Assembly: GCF_000821085.1 (NCBI RefSeq)
Contig: NZ_CCXR01000001.1
Span: 4,385,001 to 4,449,000, forward strand
Length of the DNA stretch: 64,000 bases
Reading direction: 5' to 3'
Origin: Bacillus sp. B-jedd
Lineage (GTDB): Bacteria; Bacillota; Bacilli; Bacillales; Cytobacillaceae
The notes under the pieces are model-generated. The model was not told where the DNA came from. It searched no databases and saw nothing but the letters and a program-made list of their open reading frames with translations. Within the stretch, counting starts at the first letter, position 1. The number at the start of each line of letters is the position of its first letter. A program made the translations under genes and the position numbers. This document shows positions 16,169 to 25,829 of the stretch, piece after piece.

Positions 16169-16390
16169 CTACATAGGTTGAACTTAATAACTATGCCATT
16201 TATATGAAAAAAGCTGGTTGATTGGAGCTCAGGCATGTAGACTCCAGCGGGATAGAGCGGCAAGTGGAGACCCCACAGGCGCAAGCGCCGAGGAGGCTCC
16301 ACTGGCGCCCCGCGGAAAGCGAAATGCCCGGAGCGGAAATCAACCACCCTGTTTCCACTTGGGAATCAATCTTTATTTCAACCTATATAG
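16169..16390. repeat. structured intergenic repeat, copy A
   Basis: 222-nt element bounded by CTACATAGGTTGAA (16169-16182) and TTCAACCTATATAG (16377-16390), inverted repeats with one mismatch. Inside, GGTTGATT pairs with AAATCAACC, GGCAT with ATGCC, AAGTGGAG with CTCCACT, and GGCGC-aa-GCGCC forms the tip. There is no credible ORF. It shares its core with copies near 21.5, 50.2 and 63.0 kb. It lies between the guaB terminator and dacA; 16391-16539 holds nothing else recognisable except the dacA ribosome binding site. Confidence 0.85.
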
Positions 16391-16539
16391 TTAGTAAATG
16401 TTGGCAGGAAGATAGGCCTTATCTCTGTCTATCCATTGCAGTCCTGGTGTGTTAAGATAATAAACGTGTATAAAGCGAAACTTCCGCAAGGGCATAGACG
16501 TCCTTTAAGAGTGGAAGAAAATTGTTGGAGGGCGTAACA

Positions 16540-17898
16540 GTGAAGAAAAAGATTGTTCAGAAGTACATAGCCATCGTACTCGCAGTATTCATGGCAGCAG
16601 GGCTGTTTACAGCACCCGCAAAGGCAGCCGGCGAGGCCAATTTAAAAATCAATGCCGGAGCCGCCATTCTTGTTGATGCGGAGTCAGGAAAAGTTTTATT
16701 CGAGCAAAATGCCGACAATGTCCTTGGCATTGCCAGCATGACGAAAATGATGACAGAATACATTCTCCTTGAATCGATTAAAAAAGGAAAAGTGAAGTGG
16801 GACCAGGAATACTCAGTCACCGAGCTAGTCCATAAACTATCCCATGATCGTAGCCTTTCCAATGTACCGCTCAGGGCGGATGGAACATATAAAGTCAGGG
16901 AACTTTATGAAGCCATGACGATTTATTCGGCAAACGCGGCAACCATTGCCCTTGCTGAAGTAATGGCGGGTTCGGAAGCTAATTTCGTTAAAATGATGAA
17001 TGATGAAGCGAAGAGTATGGGGTTAAAAGATTATAAGTTTGTGAATTCGACAGGCTTGAATAACCGTGATTATAAAGGACAGCATCCGGAAGGGTCAGGC
17101 GCTGAGGATGAAAATGTGATGTCCGCGAGGGCGACAGCAACACTTGCCTACCACCTTTTGAAGGATTATCCTGAAGTGCTTGAAACAACAAGCATTCCAA
17201 GAAAAGAATTCAGGCCGGGAACCGATGATAAAATCAAGATGGAAAACTGGAACTGGATGCTTCCGGAACTTGTTTTCAAATATCCTGGTGTTGACGGGCT
17301 GAAAACAGGGACGACTGACTTTGCAGGTTACTGCTTTACTGGTACAGCGAGCCGTGATGGCAAACGATTCATCACCGTGGTGATGGATGCAAAGGGCCCT
17401 GCCGGAAAAGGCACCTATAAAGCGCGTTTCGATGAAACGAGAAAAATGTTCGACTATGCATTTACCAACTTTACAAAAACTGAAATCCTTCCTGCCAACC
17501 ATGAGATTAAAGGTAAGAAAACACTGAATGTCATTAAAGGCAAGGAAGACACAGTGAAAATCCGGACAAAAGAACCGGTTTCCATGATCATTAAAAATGG
17601 CGAAAAGGACAGCTATAAACCAGTACTTGTCCTTGATAAGAAAAAGTTGAACAAAGCCGGTGAATTGACGGCTCCGGTCAAAAAAGGAGAAGTTGTCGGC
17701 TATGTCACACTGGAAGCGAAAAATGGGGATAAAGGCGCATTCCTGACAGATAAAGGTCAAAGTGGCCTGCGCACTCCTGTTGTGGCCGCAGAAAGTGTGG
17801 AGAAAGCGAACTGGTTCATGCTGATGATGGGCGGAATTGGCGGATTCTTCGCGGATCTGTGGGGAAGCATCGTTTCCGGAATTAAAGGTTTATTTTAA
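16540..17898 (+). CDS. dacA: D-alanyl-D-alanine carboxypeptidase DacA (PBP5)
   Basis: Class A low-molecular-weight penicillin-binding protein that trims the terminal D-Ala of peptidoglycan pentapeptides. GTG 16540 after GGAGGG gives 452 residues with a signal peptide (KKK, hydrophobic core, cleavage near APAKA-A). Catalytic motifs are SMTK (Ser66), SAN in IYSANAAT, and KTG in [11 protein letters not shown] beta-rich PBP5 C-terminal domain follows, then an amphipathic C-terminal helix for membrane anchoring. Confidence 0.96.
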   Translation: MKKKIVQKYIAIVLAVFMAAGLFTAPAKAAGEANLKINAGAAILVDAESGKVLFEQNADNVLGIASMTKMMTEYILLESIKKGKVKWDQEYSVTELVHKLSHDRSLSNVPLRADGTYKVRELYEAMTIYSANAATIALAEVMAGSEANFVKMMNDEAKSMGLKDYKFVNSTGLNNRDYKGQHPEGSGAEDENVMSARATATLAYHLLKDYPEVLETTSIPRKEFRPGTDDKIKMENWNWMLPELVFKYPGVDGLKTGTTDFAGYCFTGTASRDGKRFITVVMDAKGPAGKGTYKARFDETRKMFDYAFTNFTKTEILPANHEIKGKKTLNVIKGKEDTVKIRTKEPVSMIIKNGEKDSYKPVLVLDKKKLNKAGELTAPVKKGEVVGYVTLEAKNGDKGAFLTDKGQSGLRTPVVAAESVEKANWFMLMMGGIGGFFADLWGSIVSGIKGLF

Positions 17899-17929
17899 TC
17901 AGAACATTCTTATAGTGAGCAATTGAAAG

Positions 17930-17962
17930 ATAGGTTCTTGTCTTGACAGGGACCTATTTTTC
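17930..17962 (+). terminator. dacA terminator
   Basis: ATAGGTTC, an 11-nt loop, GGGACCTAT, then TTTT. Confidence 0.8.
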
Positions 17963-18045
17963 ATAGATTATTTACTTAAAGAGGACTATTCCAACCGGCT
18001 TAGTCCATTTTTGTAAAAAAATATAAAACTCAGGGGGAAATTCCA

Positions 18046-18927
18046 GTGAATACAGGTACTGACCGTGTGAAAAGGGGAATGGCCGAAATGCAAAAAGGCG
18101 GCGTCATCATGGACGTTGTCAATGCAGAGCAGGCTAAAATTGCAGAGGAAGCAGGCGCAGTGGCTGTTATGGCTCTAGAGCGCGTTCCTTCCGATATTCG
18201 CGCTGCAGGCGGAGTCGCGAGAATGGCTGACCCACGGATCGTGGAAGAAGTCATGAATGCCGTGTCCATCCCAGTTATGGCGAAAGCACGAATTGGTCAT
18301 ATTGTTGAAGCACGCGTCCTTGAAGCAATGGGCGTTGACTATATTGATGAAAGTGAAGTACTTACTCCAGCGGATGAAGAATATCACCTGAATAAGAGGG
18401 ATTACACCGTTCCGTTCGTATGTGGATGCCGCGACCTCGGCGAGGCGGCACGCCGGATTGGCGAAGGTGCTTCCATGCTCCGAACAAAGGGTGAGCCTGG
18501 GACAGGCAATATCGTTGAAGCGGTCCGCCATATCCGCAAAGTAAATGCGCAGGTCCGCAAAGTTGTGAACATGAATGAAGACGAACTGATGACAGAAGCC
18601 AAATTGCTTGGCGCACCATACGAACTTCTGCTTGAAATCAAGCGCCTCGGACGCCTGCCGGTTGTCAACTTCGCTGCTGGCGGTGTCGCAACTCCTGCCG
18701 ACGCGGCTCTGATGATGCAGCTCGGGGCTGATGGAGTATTCGTAGGGTCGGGTATTTTCAAATCGGAAAATCCAGCCCTTTTTGCAAAAGCAATCGTAGA
18801 AGCGACTACTCACTACCAGGATTACAAACTGATCGCGGAACTTTCGAAAAATCTTGGTACGCCAATGAAAGGGATTGAAATTTCTTCCCTTGCAATGGCT
18901 GACCGGATGCAGGAACGCGGCTGGTAA
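18046..18927 (+). CDS. pdxS: pyridoxal 5'-phosphate synthase subunit PdxS
   Basis: Synthase subunit of the deoxyxylulose-independent vitamin B6 pathway, forming PLP from ribose 5-phosphate, glyceraldehyde 3-phosphate and ammonia from PdxT. Almost invariant sequence, for example [38 protein letters not shown] and [18 protein letters not shown]. 293 residues. AGGGGG precedes the GTG start. pdxT begins 1 nt after the stop. Confidence 0.97.
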   Translation: MNTGTDRVKRGMAEMQKGGVIMDVVNAEQAKIAEEAGAVAVMALERVPSDIRAAGGVARMADPRIVEEVMNAVSIPVMAKARIGHIVEARVLEAMGVDYIDESEVLTPADEEYHLNKRDYTVPFVCGCRDLGEAARRIGEGASMLRTKGEPGTGNIVEAVRHIRKVNAQVRKVVNMNEDELMTEAKLLGAPYELLLEIKRLGRLPVVNFAAGGVATPADAALMMQLGADGVFVGSGIFKSENPALFAKAIVEATTHYQDYKLIAELSKNLGTPMKGIEISSLAMADRMQERGW

Positions 18928-18928
18928 A

Positions 18929-19519
18929 ATGGTGAAAATCGGAGTATTGGCCCTGCAGGGGGCAGTCAGGGAGCATATCAATTCTGTGATAGCTTCGGGT
19001 GCCGAAGCAGTGGAAGTCAAAACAGTTGATCAGCTAAAAGACCTTGATGGACTCATTTTGCCAGGCGGCGAAAGCACGACAATGCGGAAGCTGATTGATA
19101 AATACGGATTCATGGACGAACTGCGGGCATTTGCCGCATCAGGCAGGCCGATGTTCGGTACATGCGCTGGGCTGATCCTTTTGGCAAAAAACATTGTTGG
19201 CTATGATGAGCCGCATATCGGTGTCATGGACGTTACCGTGGAGAGGAACTCTTTCGGCCGCCAGCGGGAAAGCTTCGAAGCGGACCTCGGCATCGAAGGG
19301 GTCGGAGAATCGTTTCCGGCAGTATTTATCCGTGCACCGCATATCGTTGAAGCCGGTGAAGGGGTTGAAATCCTTGCTGAACATAACGGCAGGATCGTCG
19401 CCGCCAGGCAGGGACAGTTCCTTGGATGTTCGTTCCATCCTGAGCTGACGGATGACCACAGGATGACAGCCTACTTCATTCAAATGGCTATTGAGGCAAA
19501 AGAAAAGCAGTTTGTATAA
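18929..19519 (+). CDS. pdxT: pyridoxal 5'-phosphate synthase glutaminase subunit PdxT
   Basis: Glutaminase partner of PdxS. ATG 18929 gives [13 protein letters not shown] and 196 residues, the usual length. The class I amidotransferase triad is Cys79 in [10 protein letters not shown] and His/Glu in [21 protein letters not shown] is the diagnostic PdxT motif. It has no ribosome binding site of its own apart from sequence inside the pdxS end, so coupling is likely. Confidence 0.97.
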   Translation: MVKIGVLALQGAVREHINSVIASGAEAVEVKTVDQLKDLDGLILPGGESTTMRKLIDKYGFMDELRAFAASGRPMFGTCAGLILLAKNIVGYDEPHIGVMDVTVERNSFGRQRESFEADLGIEGVGESFPAVFIRAPHIVEAGEGVEILAEHNGRIVAARQGQFLGCSFHPELTDDHRMTAYFIQMAIEAKEKQFV

Positions 19520-19574
19520 TTTGTTTGCAAACCGCCGATAATTGTAGTAGATTTAAAAGTACAAATTTCCCATA

Positions 19575-19818
19575 TTGGAAAAGCGCTGAGAGGAAATAGT
19601 AGCGGGGTTCCCATTCTAAAGAGAGCCGGTGGTTGGTGTAAACCGGTGGATGGCACCTGTGAATCCGTCCTTGAGCAAAGCATGGAAAGCCGGAAGTCGC
19701 GGCCAGTAAGTGCTTTCGGGTCAAACCGTTATGAAATTGAGGTGGGTCGCAGTATGCGGCCAACCAGGGTGGCAACGCGGGTCAACTCCCGTCCCTGTTT
19801 TGGGGACGGGAGTTTTTT
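19575..19818 (+). promoter_or_regulatory. T-box leader of serS, specifier UCC
   Basis: tRNA-sensing leader. Stem I carries AGAGAG near 19620 and, in GAATCCGTCC, the specifier triplet TCC at 19674-19676, a serine codon. The T-box AGGGTGGCAACGCGGG is at 19766-19781. It overlaps an intrinsic terminator with ACTCCCGTCCC pairing with GGGGACGGGAGT and then TTTTTT (19784-19818). Uncharged tRNA-Ser should open the terminator and allow serS transcription. Confidence 0.95.
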
Positions 19819-19896
19819 GTGTTCAAAAAACCATTGCCCCCAACCCAAGTTGATGATCGTTTCATAAATGCCAATTAAATAAAGGAGTGGAAAAGC

Positions 19897-21177
19897 ATGC
19901 TTGATATGAAAGTATTGCGTGCCGATTTTGAAGGAGTAAAGAAAAGACTGCAGCATCGCGGCGAAGATTTGACTGACTTGGGCAAGTTCGAAAGCCTAGA
20001 CCGAAAAAGGCGTGATTTGATTGTCGAGGCGGAACAGCTGAAGAGCAAGCGGAATGAAGTATCCCAGCAGGTAGCCTCTTTAAAGAGGGAGAAAAAGGAC
20101 GCTGACCATTTGATTACAGAAATGCGCGAAGTCGGCGACCGCATCAAGGAACTGGATGACGAACTGCGAGGCGTGGAAGCAGAACTTGATTTGCTGCTGT
20201 TGAGCATCCCGAATCTTCCGCATGAGAGCGTTCCGGTCGGCGAGACAGAAGATGAAAATGTTGAAATCAGGAAATGGGGAGAAGTGCGTGATTTCGGATT
20301 TGAGCCGAAACCGCACTGGGACATTGCCGATAACCTGAAAATACTTGATTTTGAGCGGGCAACGAAGGTAACCGGAAGCCGTTTTGTGTTCTATAAAGGG
20401 CTGGGCGCGAGGCTTGAACGCGCGTTGATGAACTTTATGCTCGATTTGCATGTCGATGAGCATGGTTATCGGGAAATCCTGCCGCCTTACATGGTGAACA
20501 GGACGAGCATGACAGGAACAGGGCAGCTCCCTAAGTTTGAAGAGGATGCCTTCCTGATTGAAAGCGAAGATTACTTCCTTATCCCGACTGCAGAAGTCCC
20601 TGTGACAAACTTTCATAGAGACGAAATTTTAAGCGGTGACCAACTGCCAATCCGTTATGCGGCTTACAGCGCCTGCTTCCGTTCTGAAGCCGGTTCTGCG
20701 GGAAGGGATACACGCGGACTGATCCGCCAGCATCAATTCAATAAAGTGGAATTAGTTAAGTTCGTTAAACCAGAGGATTCATACGATGAATTGGAAAAGC
20801 TGACAGCCGATGCGGAGAAGGTTCTCCAGCTTCTTGGATTGCCATACCGCGTCCTGAGCATGTGCACCGGTGACCTCGGTTTTACTGCTGCGAAGAAATA
20901 CGATATCGAAGTTTGGATTCCGAGCTACAATACGTACCGCGAGATTTCTTCTTGCAGTAACTTTGAAGCATTCCAGGCGCGCAGGGCGAATATCCGCTTC
21001 CGCCGGGAGCCGGGCGCGAAGCCGGAGCATGTCCATACACTGAACGGATCAGGCCTTGCGATTGGCCGTACTGTTGCCGCTATCCTTGAGAACTACCAGC
21101 AGGAAGATGGCACTGTCATCATCCCTGAAGTGCTAAGGCCTTATATGGGCGGGCGAAGCGAGATTAAGCCCGAATAA
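19897..21177 (+). CDS. serS: seryl-tRNA synthetase SerS
   Basis: Class II synthetase charging tRNA-Ser. The N-terminal coiled-coil arm (about residues 25-105, rich in Lys/Glu) contacts the long variable arm of tRNA-Ser. The class II motifs follow: [22 protein letters not shown] (motif 1), [20 protein letters not shown] (motif 2) and [16 protein letters not shown] (motif 3). 426 residues; AAGGAG precedes the ATG. Controlled by the upstream T-box. Confidence 0.97.
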   Translation: MLDMKVLRADFEGVKKRLQHRGEDLTDLGKFESLDRKRRDLIVEAEQLKSKRNEVSQQVASLKREKKDADHLITEMREVGDRIKELDDELRGVEAELDLLLLSIPNLPHESVPVGETEDENVEIRKWGEVRDFGFEPKPHWDIADNLKILDFERATKVTGSRFVFYKGLGARLERALMNFMLDLHVDEHGYREILPPYMVNRTSMTGTGQLPKFEEDAFLIESEDYFLIPTAEVPVTNFHRDEILSGDQLPIRYAAYSACFRSEAGSAGRDTRGLIRQHQFNKVELVKFVKPEDSYDELEKLTADAEKVLQLLGLPYRVLSMCTGDLGFTAAKKYDIEVWIPSYNTYREISSCSNFEAFQARRANIRFRREPGAKPEHVHTLNGSGLAIGRTVAAILENYQQEDGTVIIPEVLRPYMGGRSEIKPE

Positions 21178-21182
21178 TGAAA

Positions 21183-21213
21183 AAGGGCGGGGAGATTTAC
21201 CCGCCTTTTTTTG
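21183..21213 (+). terminator. serS terminator
   Basis: GGCGGG-N8-CCCGCC followed by TTTTTTT. Confidence 0.9.
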
Positions 21214-21236
21214 CAAAAAACAATAAAGGTTTCCAG

Positions 21237-21266
21237 TTGACAGAGGCAATTATTCTATAGTAAGAT
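21237..21266 (+). promoter_or_regulatory. probable tRNA-Ser promoter
   Basis: TTGACA (21237-21242), an 18-nt spacer and TAAGAT (21261-21266), 15 nt before the tRNA. Confidence 0.6.
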
Positions 21267-21281
21267 TACCTTTGTCGAAAC

Positions 21282-21374
21282 GGAGGAATACCCAAGTCCG
21301 GCTGAAGGGATCGGTCTTGAAAACCGACAGGCGGGTTAAACCGCGCGGGGGTTCGAATCCCTCTTCCTCCGCCA
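21282..21374 (+). tRNA. trnS: tRNA-Ser(UGA)
   Basis: 93-nt class II tRNA. Acceptor strands GGAGGAA and TTCCTCC pair. The anticodon stem-loop TCGGT-CTTGAAA-ACCGA shows anticodon TGA. It has a long variable arm, the T loop GTTCGAATC, and an encoded CCA end. Same place as the single tRNA-Ser gene downstream of serS in B. subtilis. Confidence 0.97.
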
Positions 21375-21418
21375 TTTATTCGATATTGTATGACCAACGC
21401 GCATAAAATCTGGAGATA

Positions 21419-21458
21419 AAACCCGCCGCAAAGCGAAAGCCTGCGGCGGGTTTTTTAT
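21419..21458 (+). terminator. tRNA-Ser terminator
   Basis: ACCCGCCGCA at 21421-21430 pairs with TGCGGCGGGT at 21442-21451, then TTTTT. Confidence 0.9.
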
Positions 21459-21499
21459 TTATAAGGCTCAGGTAAAGGTGAATGCTTATTTACAATGAA

Positions 21500-21629
21500 G
21501 TTGATTGGAACGGAGGGGACTGACTCCGGCGGGATGTAGCGGCACGTGGAGACCCCACAGGCGTCTATGACGCCGAGGAGGCTCCATGGTCTGCCCCGCG
21601 GAAAGCATGTCCCTGGAGTGGAAATCAAC
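21500..21629. repeat. structured intergenic repeat, copy B (core only)
   Basis: 130-nt core running from GTTGATTGG to GGAAATCAAC without the TAGGTTGAA terminal repeats of the other copies. Where copy A has GGCAT/ATGCC this copy has GGGGAC/GTCCC. Its tip is GGCGTC-tat-GACGCC in place of GGCGC-aa-GCGCC. These paired changes support a conserved fold. It lies between the tRNA-Ser terminator and the convergent dck terminator. Confidence 0.85.
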
Positions 21630-21655
21630 AATCAGGGATTACAAAGCCATTTATT

Positions 21656-21692
21656 AAAAAACGCATACCAGCAATCAGCCGGTATGCGTTTT
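21656..21692 (-). terminator. dgk-dck terminator
   Basis: On the minus strand, ACGCATACC-N11-GGTATGCGT followed by a T run (AAAAA at 21656-21660 on the plus strand). The 5' arm lies inside the last codons of dck. Confidence 0.88.
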
Positions 21693-22367
21693 AGTAAAAA
21701 GGATTTCATTTAGTTTGTTGTCGACTTCGCGGCAGACTCGGGCTGCGTCTTCTGGACGGTTAACGATGTCGGTGACATCCATGTCGATGACGAGGACTTC
21801 GCTTGCGTTGTAGTGGTTAAAGACCCATTCGTCGTAGCCTTTCCAGACATCGAAGTAGTATTCTTTCAGTTCAGGATTGATTTCGAAGCTTCTGCCGCGC
21901 GACATAATCCGGTCAATGACTGTGTCGAAGGAACCTTTTAGGTACACCATGAGTTCGGGCGCCTTTTTCGGAAGCTCATTCAGCTCTTCCATCATATTGT
22001 CGGCGAGGTCTTCGTAAATCCGGAATTCGAGCTCGGAAATGCGGCCGAGCTTTTTGTTAACATAGGCAAAATACCAATCTTCATAAATCGATCTGTCTTG
22101 GATAGTATAAAGCGGCTCAGGCCAGCTGACGCACTCTTTAACTGTTTTAAAGCGTTTATTCAAAAAGAACAGCTGAAGAAGGAATGGAATTCTTTTCGCA
22201 TCCAGTTCTTCTGGCGTCAATTCATAATAAAGAGGGAGAATCGGATTGTCATCAACAGTTTCATAAAAGACTTTGCTGTTTATGCCCTTGCTGCGAAAAT
22301 ATCCATTCAATAAATCTGCCACACTGGTTTTGCCGAGGCCAATCATGCCGCCGATTACGATACTCAA
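21675..22367 (-). CDS. dck: deoxynucleoside kinase, deoxyadenosine/deoxycytidine type
   Basis: Salvage kinase phosphorylating deoxynucleosides. Residues 2-15 hold the P-loop SIVIGGMIGLGKTS, the mid region has the QDRSIYEDWYF motif (DRS with catalytic acid), and the LID arginines lie in DRIMSRGRSFE. TTG 22367 is the most likely start: GGACGGGG lies just upstream, giving 230 residues, with 16 nt to the dgk stop. Longer in-frame versions would overlap dgk. Second gene of a two-gene minus-strand operon, as in B. subtilis. Confidence 0.88.
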   Translation of the reverse strand: MSIVIGGMIGLGKTSVADLLNGYFRSKGINSKVFYETVDDNPILPLYYELTPEELDAKRIPFLLQLFFLNKRFKTVKECVSWPEPLYTIQDRSIYEDWYFAYVNKKLGRISELEFRIYEDLADNMMEELNELPKKAPELMVYLKGSFDTVIDRIMSRGRSFEINPELKEYYFDVWKGYDEWVFNHYNASEVLVIDMDVTDIVNRPEDAARVCREVDNKLNEILFTKTHTG

Positions 22368-22383
22368 AATATATTCCCCGTCC

Positions 22384-23031
22384 TTATAATGTATTGGTCC
22401 AGCTGCTTTTTGCCAGTGAAAGTGAAAGATCAGCCAGAATGGTATCCAAATCATGTTCATTTTTGACAAAATCCAAGTGATCGCCGTTGTAGCGGAGAAC
22501 CGGGATTTCAGGGTGCTGCCTCTCAAATACAGCGATGGCCTCTTCATAGTCAAGGGAAAGCTGTTCAAGGTAAAGAGGGCTGATGTTTTTTTCGACTTCC
22601 CGCCCGCGCTTTGCAATCCTCGCAAGAAGTGTATCAAGGCTCGCGTTCAAGTAAATGACTACGTTTGGTTTAGGCATATCCTCGGTGAGGATCTGATAAA
22701 TCTTAAAATATTTCTTATATTCTTCGTTATTTAATGTCCTTTGGGCAAAAATCAAGTTCTTAATTATATGATAATCTGCCACAACCGGCTGTTTTTTAGT
22801 TAAATAATGGGTATTGATATCCCCGAGCTGCTTAAACCGGTTGCAAAGGAAAAACATTTCCGTCTGGAAACTCCACTCTTCTATGTTGTCATAAAACTTG
22901 CCGAGAAATGGATTTTCATCAACAATTTCTTTCAATAAAGCAAATTGATAATGGTCGGCGATTGCTTTTGCGAGGGATGTTTTCCCAACGCCAATCGGCC
23001 CTTCCACCGTAATAAAGGGTGTCTCCCCCAT
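22384..23031 (-). CDS. dgk: deoxyguanosine kinase
   Basis: Deoxynucleoside kinase of the same fold as its neighbour. It opens MGETPFITVEGPIGVGKTS (P-loop) and has FYDNIEEWSFQTEMFFLCNR and the VVADYHIIKN segment that resembles B. subtilis Dgk rather than Dck. The LID arginines are in IAKRGREVE. 215 residues; AAAGGAGG sits before the ATG. The 266 nt between this start and yaaH contain only the yaaH terminator and AT-rich sequence. Confidence 0.9.
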   Translation of the reverse strand: MGETPFITVEGPIGVGKTSLAKAIADHYQFALLKEIVDENPFLGKFYDNIEEWSFQTEMFFLCNRFKQLGDINTHYLTKKQPVVADYHIIKNLIFAQRTLNNEEYKKYFKIYQILTEDMPKPNVVIYLNASLDTLLARIAKRGREVEKNISPLYLEQLSLDYEEAIAVFERQHPEIPVLRYNGDHLDFVKNEHDLDTILADLSLSLAKSSWTNTL

Positions 23032-23262
23032 GGCATGTCCTCCTTTTTCCAGCCCGCAGTTTTTCTATATCCAATGACTAGTTCAAATTATGTAATAAAA
23101 AATAAGAAATAAGTAGAATCATGTCGTAATTAGACAAATTGTATTTTACCATATTCCAGTGCCATTCGGATATGGAATATTTAAGGTTATGTAAGCGGTT
23201 CAGCTGCTATCCTTGATTTTACAGGATTTAGGGGTAAAAAAATATCGAATGAGAGGGAATGA

Positions 23263-23292
23263 AAAAGAAAAAACTGCCTGGAAAAGGCAGTC
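23263..23292 (-). terminator. yaaH terminator
   Basis: Minus strand CTGCC-N7-GGCAG followed by TTTTTTCTTTTTC. Confidence 0.85.
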
Positions 23293-23298
23293 GGGAAT

Positions 23299-24591
23299 TT
23301 ATCTTTGAGCTACCCGCTTCGTTACGTTGAAATTCTCAACGATGAGAAGCCAGTTTTGCGGGAAGGAGAGGCCGAGTTTCCAGTAACTCATTCCTCTTAG
23401 TTTCAATTCCTTGATCAAATCGAATTTAGCCTGGATGGATCGGGCGTCTTCAAACCATACCTCATGCTGTTTGCCGCCTTTCGTATACCGGAAAAATGGC
23501 GCCTGGGCCTTGGTATCGTATTGGATATTCACGTTATTTTCTGCCGCAAGCCGGATCGCCTGCTGGGGACTGACGGCTTTAGCGACACTTCCTTGGACAA
23601 AAGGGAGGGTCCAATCATATCCATATAAGTTTTGGCCCATCATAATTTTGGAGCCCGGCATTTCAGTCAAAGCGTATTCGAGCACCTTTCGGACCGGTCC
23701 TATTGGGGATACAGCCTGTGCAGGACCGCCGCTGTAGCCCCACTCGTACGTCATAATGACGACAAAATCGACAATCTCACCGTGGGTCCGGTAATCATGG
23801 GCTTCGTACCACTTGCCTTTTTGTGTGGCGCTTGTTTTAGGGGCCAGCGCGGTTGAAATCAGCCAGCCTTCCTGCTTGAACCGGTCTCTTGCTTTCCTGA
23901 GAAACCTGTTGTAGGCTTCCCTATCCGCTGGGCGCAAATATTCGAAATCAAAATGAATATCCCTGAATCCGAGCCTTCTTGCGGTTGCGACAATATTATT
24001 GAGGAAGCGGTCCTGGATTGCGATATCATTGAGCAAGATTCGTCCTAGTTCATCGCTGAATTGGTCGTTTTCCTGGTTGGTGATGACCATCATCAAGACA
24101 TTGTTGTTCGCCCGGGCAATCTGGGGGAAGTTGTCGAGAAGAGGCTCCTTGAGAGTTCCATCCCGCTGTGCCTGAAAGCTGAAAGGGGCCAAATAGGTCA
24201 AGTATGGAGCTGCTTCCCGGGCACTTGCCGTCAGGGCGGGTGCGACTGTCCTTCCCCTTGGCTCAACATATGCATTGAAATCCGCATCCCTTTTTGGCCG
24301 GGGTGGGATATAAAGACGGAATCCTACATTGAGAGGCTGGTTTGGCTGAATCCTGTTGATCCTTGCGAGTTCCTGGTAAGTAATCCCGAATCTTTGCGCG
24401 ATTGAATAAAGGGAATCGCCAGCCCTTACAAAGTAGAATCGCCCAACAATCGGGATGACCATGGCCTGGCCGATGACAAGGTCATTCGGGTTGGGCAATT
24501 CATTCGCATCGATAATCGCATTCTCGGTTGTTCCGTAACGGCGGGCAATAGATGAGACGGTTTCCCCGCGCTCCACCACATGGATTTGCAT
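23299..24591 (-). CDS. yaaH: LysM/GH18 spore cortex N-acetylglucosaminidase YaaH (SleL)
   Basis: Coat-associated hydrolase that digests cortex fragments during germination. Two LysM repeats lie at residues 1-47 (IHVVERGETVSSIARRYG) and 51-95 (FVRAGDSLYSIAQRFG). A GH18 barrel follows from about residue 120, with the catalytic motif DIHFDFEYLR (DxxxDxE). It has no signal peptide, as usual for proteins placed on the spore from the mother cell. 430 residues. GGAGG lies before ATG 24591. In B. subtilis yaaI lies between this gene and tadA; it is absent here. Confidence 0.95.
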   Translation of the reverse strand: MQIHVVERGETVSSIARRYGTTENAIIDANELPNPNDLVIGQAMVIPIVGRFYFVRAGDSLYSIAQRFGITYQELARINRIQPNQPLNVGFRLYIPPRPKRDADFNAYVEPRGRTVAPALTASAREAAPYLTYLAPFSFQAQRDGTLKEPLLDNFPQIARANNNVLMMVITNQENDQFSDELGRILLNDIAIQDRFLNNIVATARRLGFRDIHFDFEYLRPADREAYNRFLRKARDRFKQEGWLISTALAPKTSATQKGKWYEAHDYRTHGEIVDFVVIMTYEWGYSGGPAQAVSPIGPVRKVLEYALTEMPGSKIMMGQNLYGYDWTLPFVQGSVAKAVSPQQAIRLAAENNVNIQYDTKAQAPFFRYTKGGKQHEVWFEDARSIQAKFDLIKELKLRGMSYWKLGLSFPQNWLLIVENFNVTKRVAQR

Positions 24592-24638
24592 GTCCTTCTT
24601 ACCTCCCTGCGAAAAATAACGCTACAACCATTCTATGA

Positions 24639-25262
<624 letters not shown>

Positions 25263-25268
25263 AGGCCA

Positions 25269-25297
25269 TTGATTTTTCAGGCAAAAGTCTGTATACT
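25269..25297 (+). promoter_or_regulatory. SRP RNA promoter
   Basis: TTGATT (25269-25274), 17-nt spacer, TATACT (25292-25297). The predicted start near 25304 gives a precursor of about 347 nt ending at the 25624 terminator, in line with the processed scRNA of B. subtilis. Confidence 0.7.
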
Positions 25298-25337
25298 GAA
25301 AAGGCGCTATAAAAGCGCCCAAACAATTGGTTTCAAT

Positions 25338-25608
25338 TTTGCCGTGCTAGACGGGGAGGTAGCGGTGCCCTGTACCCGCAATCCGCTCCAGCGGGGTTGA
25401 ATTCCTTCCTTAGGCTGGCACTCTGTAGGGCTGCCTCAAGTAAGTAGTGTTGACGTCTGGGTCCTGCGCAATGGGATTCCATGAACCATGTCAGGTCCGG
25501 AAGGAAGCAGCATTAAGTGGACGCTCCCATGTGCCGCAGGGTAGCCTGGGCCGAGCTAACTGCTTGAGTAACGCTTATGGATGCCAGTCGACGGAAGGTG
25601 CACGGCAG
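25338..25608 (+). ncRNA. scr: signal recognition particle RNA, large Bacillus type (scRNA)
   Basis: About 271 nt. It contains the Alu-domain GCCGTGCTA and GGGGAGGTAGCGGTGCCCTG, and the S-domain helix 8 signature TGTCAGGTCCGGAAGGAAGCA with GCGCAATGGGATTCC. The 3' end GTGCACGGCAG pairs with the 5' GCCGTGC. It is an RNA component of protein targeting together with Ffh, with the usual place between tadA and dnaX. Confidence 0.97.
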
Positions 25609-25623
25609 TTAAATTTACAAATA

Positions 25624-25650
25624 GACCCATCCTCAGGGATGGGTTTTTTG
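25624..25650 (+). terminator. SRP RNA terminator
   Basis: ACCCATCC-tcag-GGATGGGT followed by TTTTT. Confidence 0.92.
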
Positions 25651-25829
25651 CATGCAAAAAAGACCATACGGCCAGGTGGGAATTGAGTTTTTTAGGCAGG
25701 GAAAGACGCAGTTTTTCTAAAGGTTTGCGTTATACTTTGTTATGAAGATAAGGTATAATAGACAAATGGGGAAGTTTGCCTTTCATTAGGCGCGGCAGCC
25801 ACGAAATTAGAGGAAGGGGGCAATTGCCA

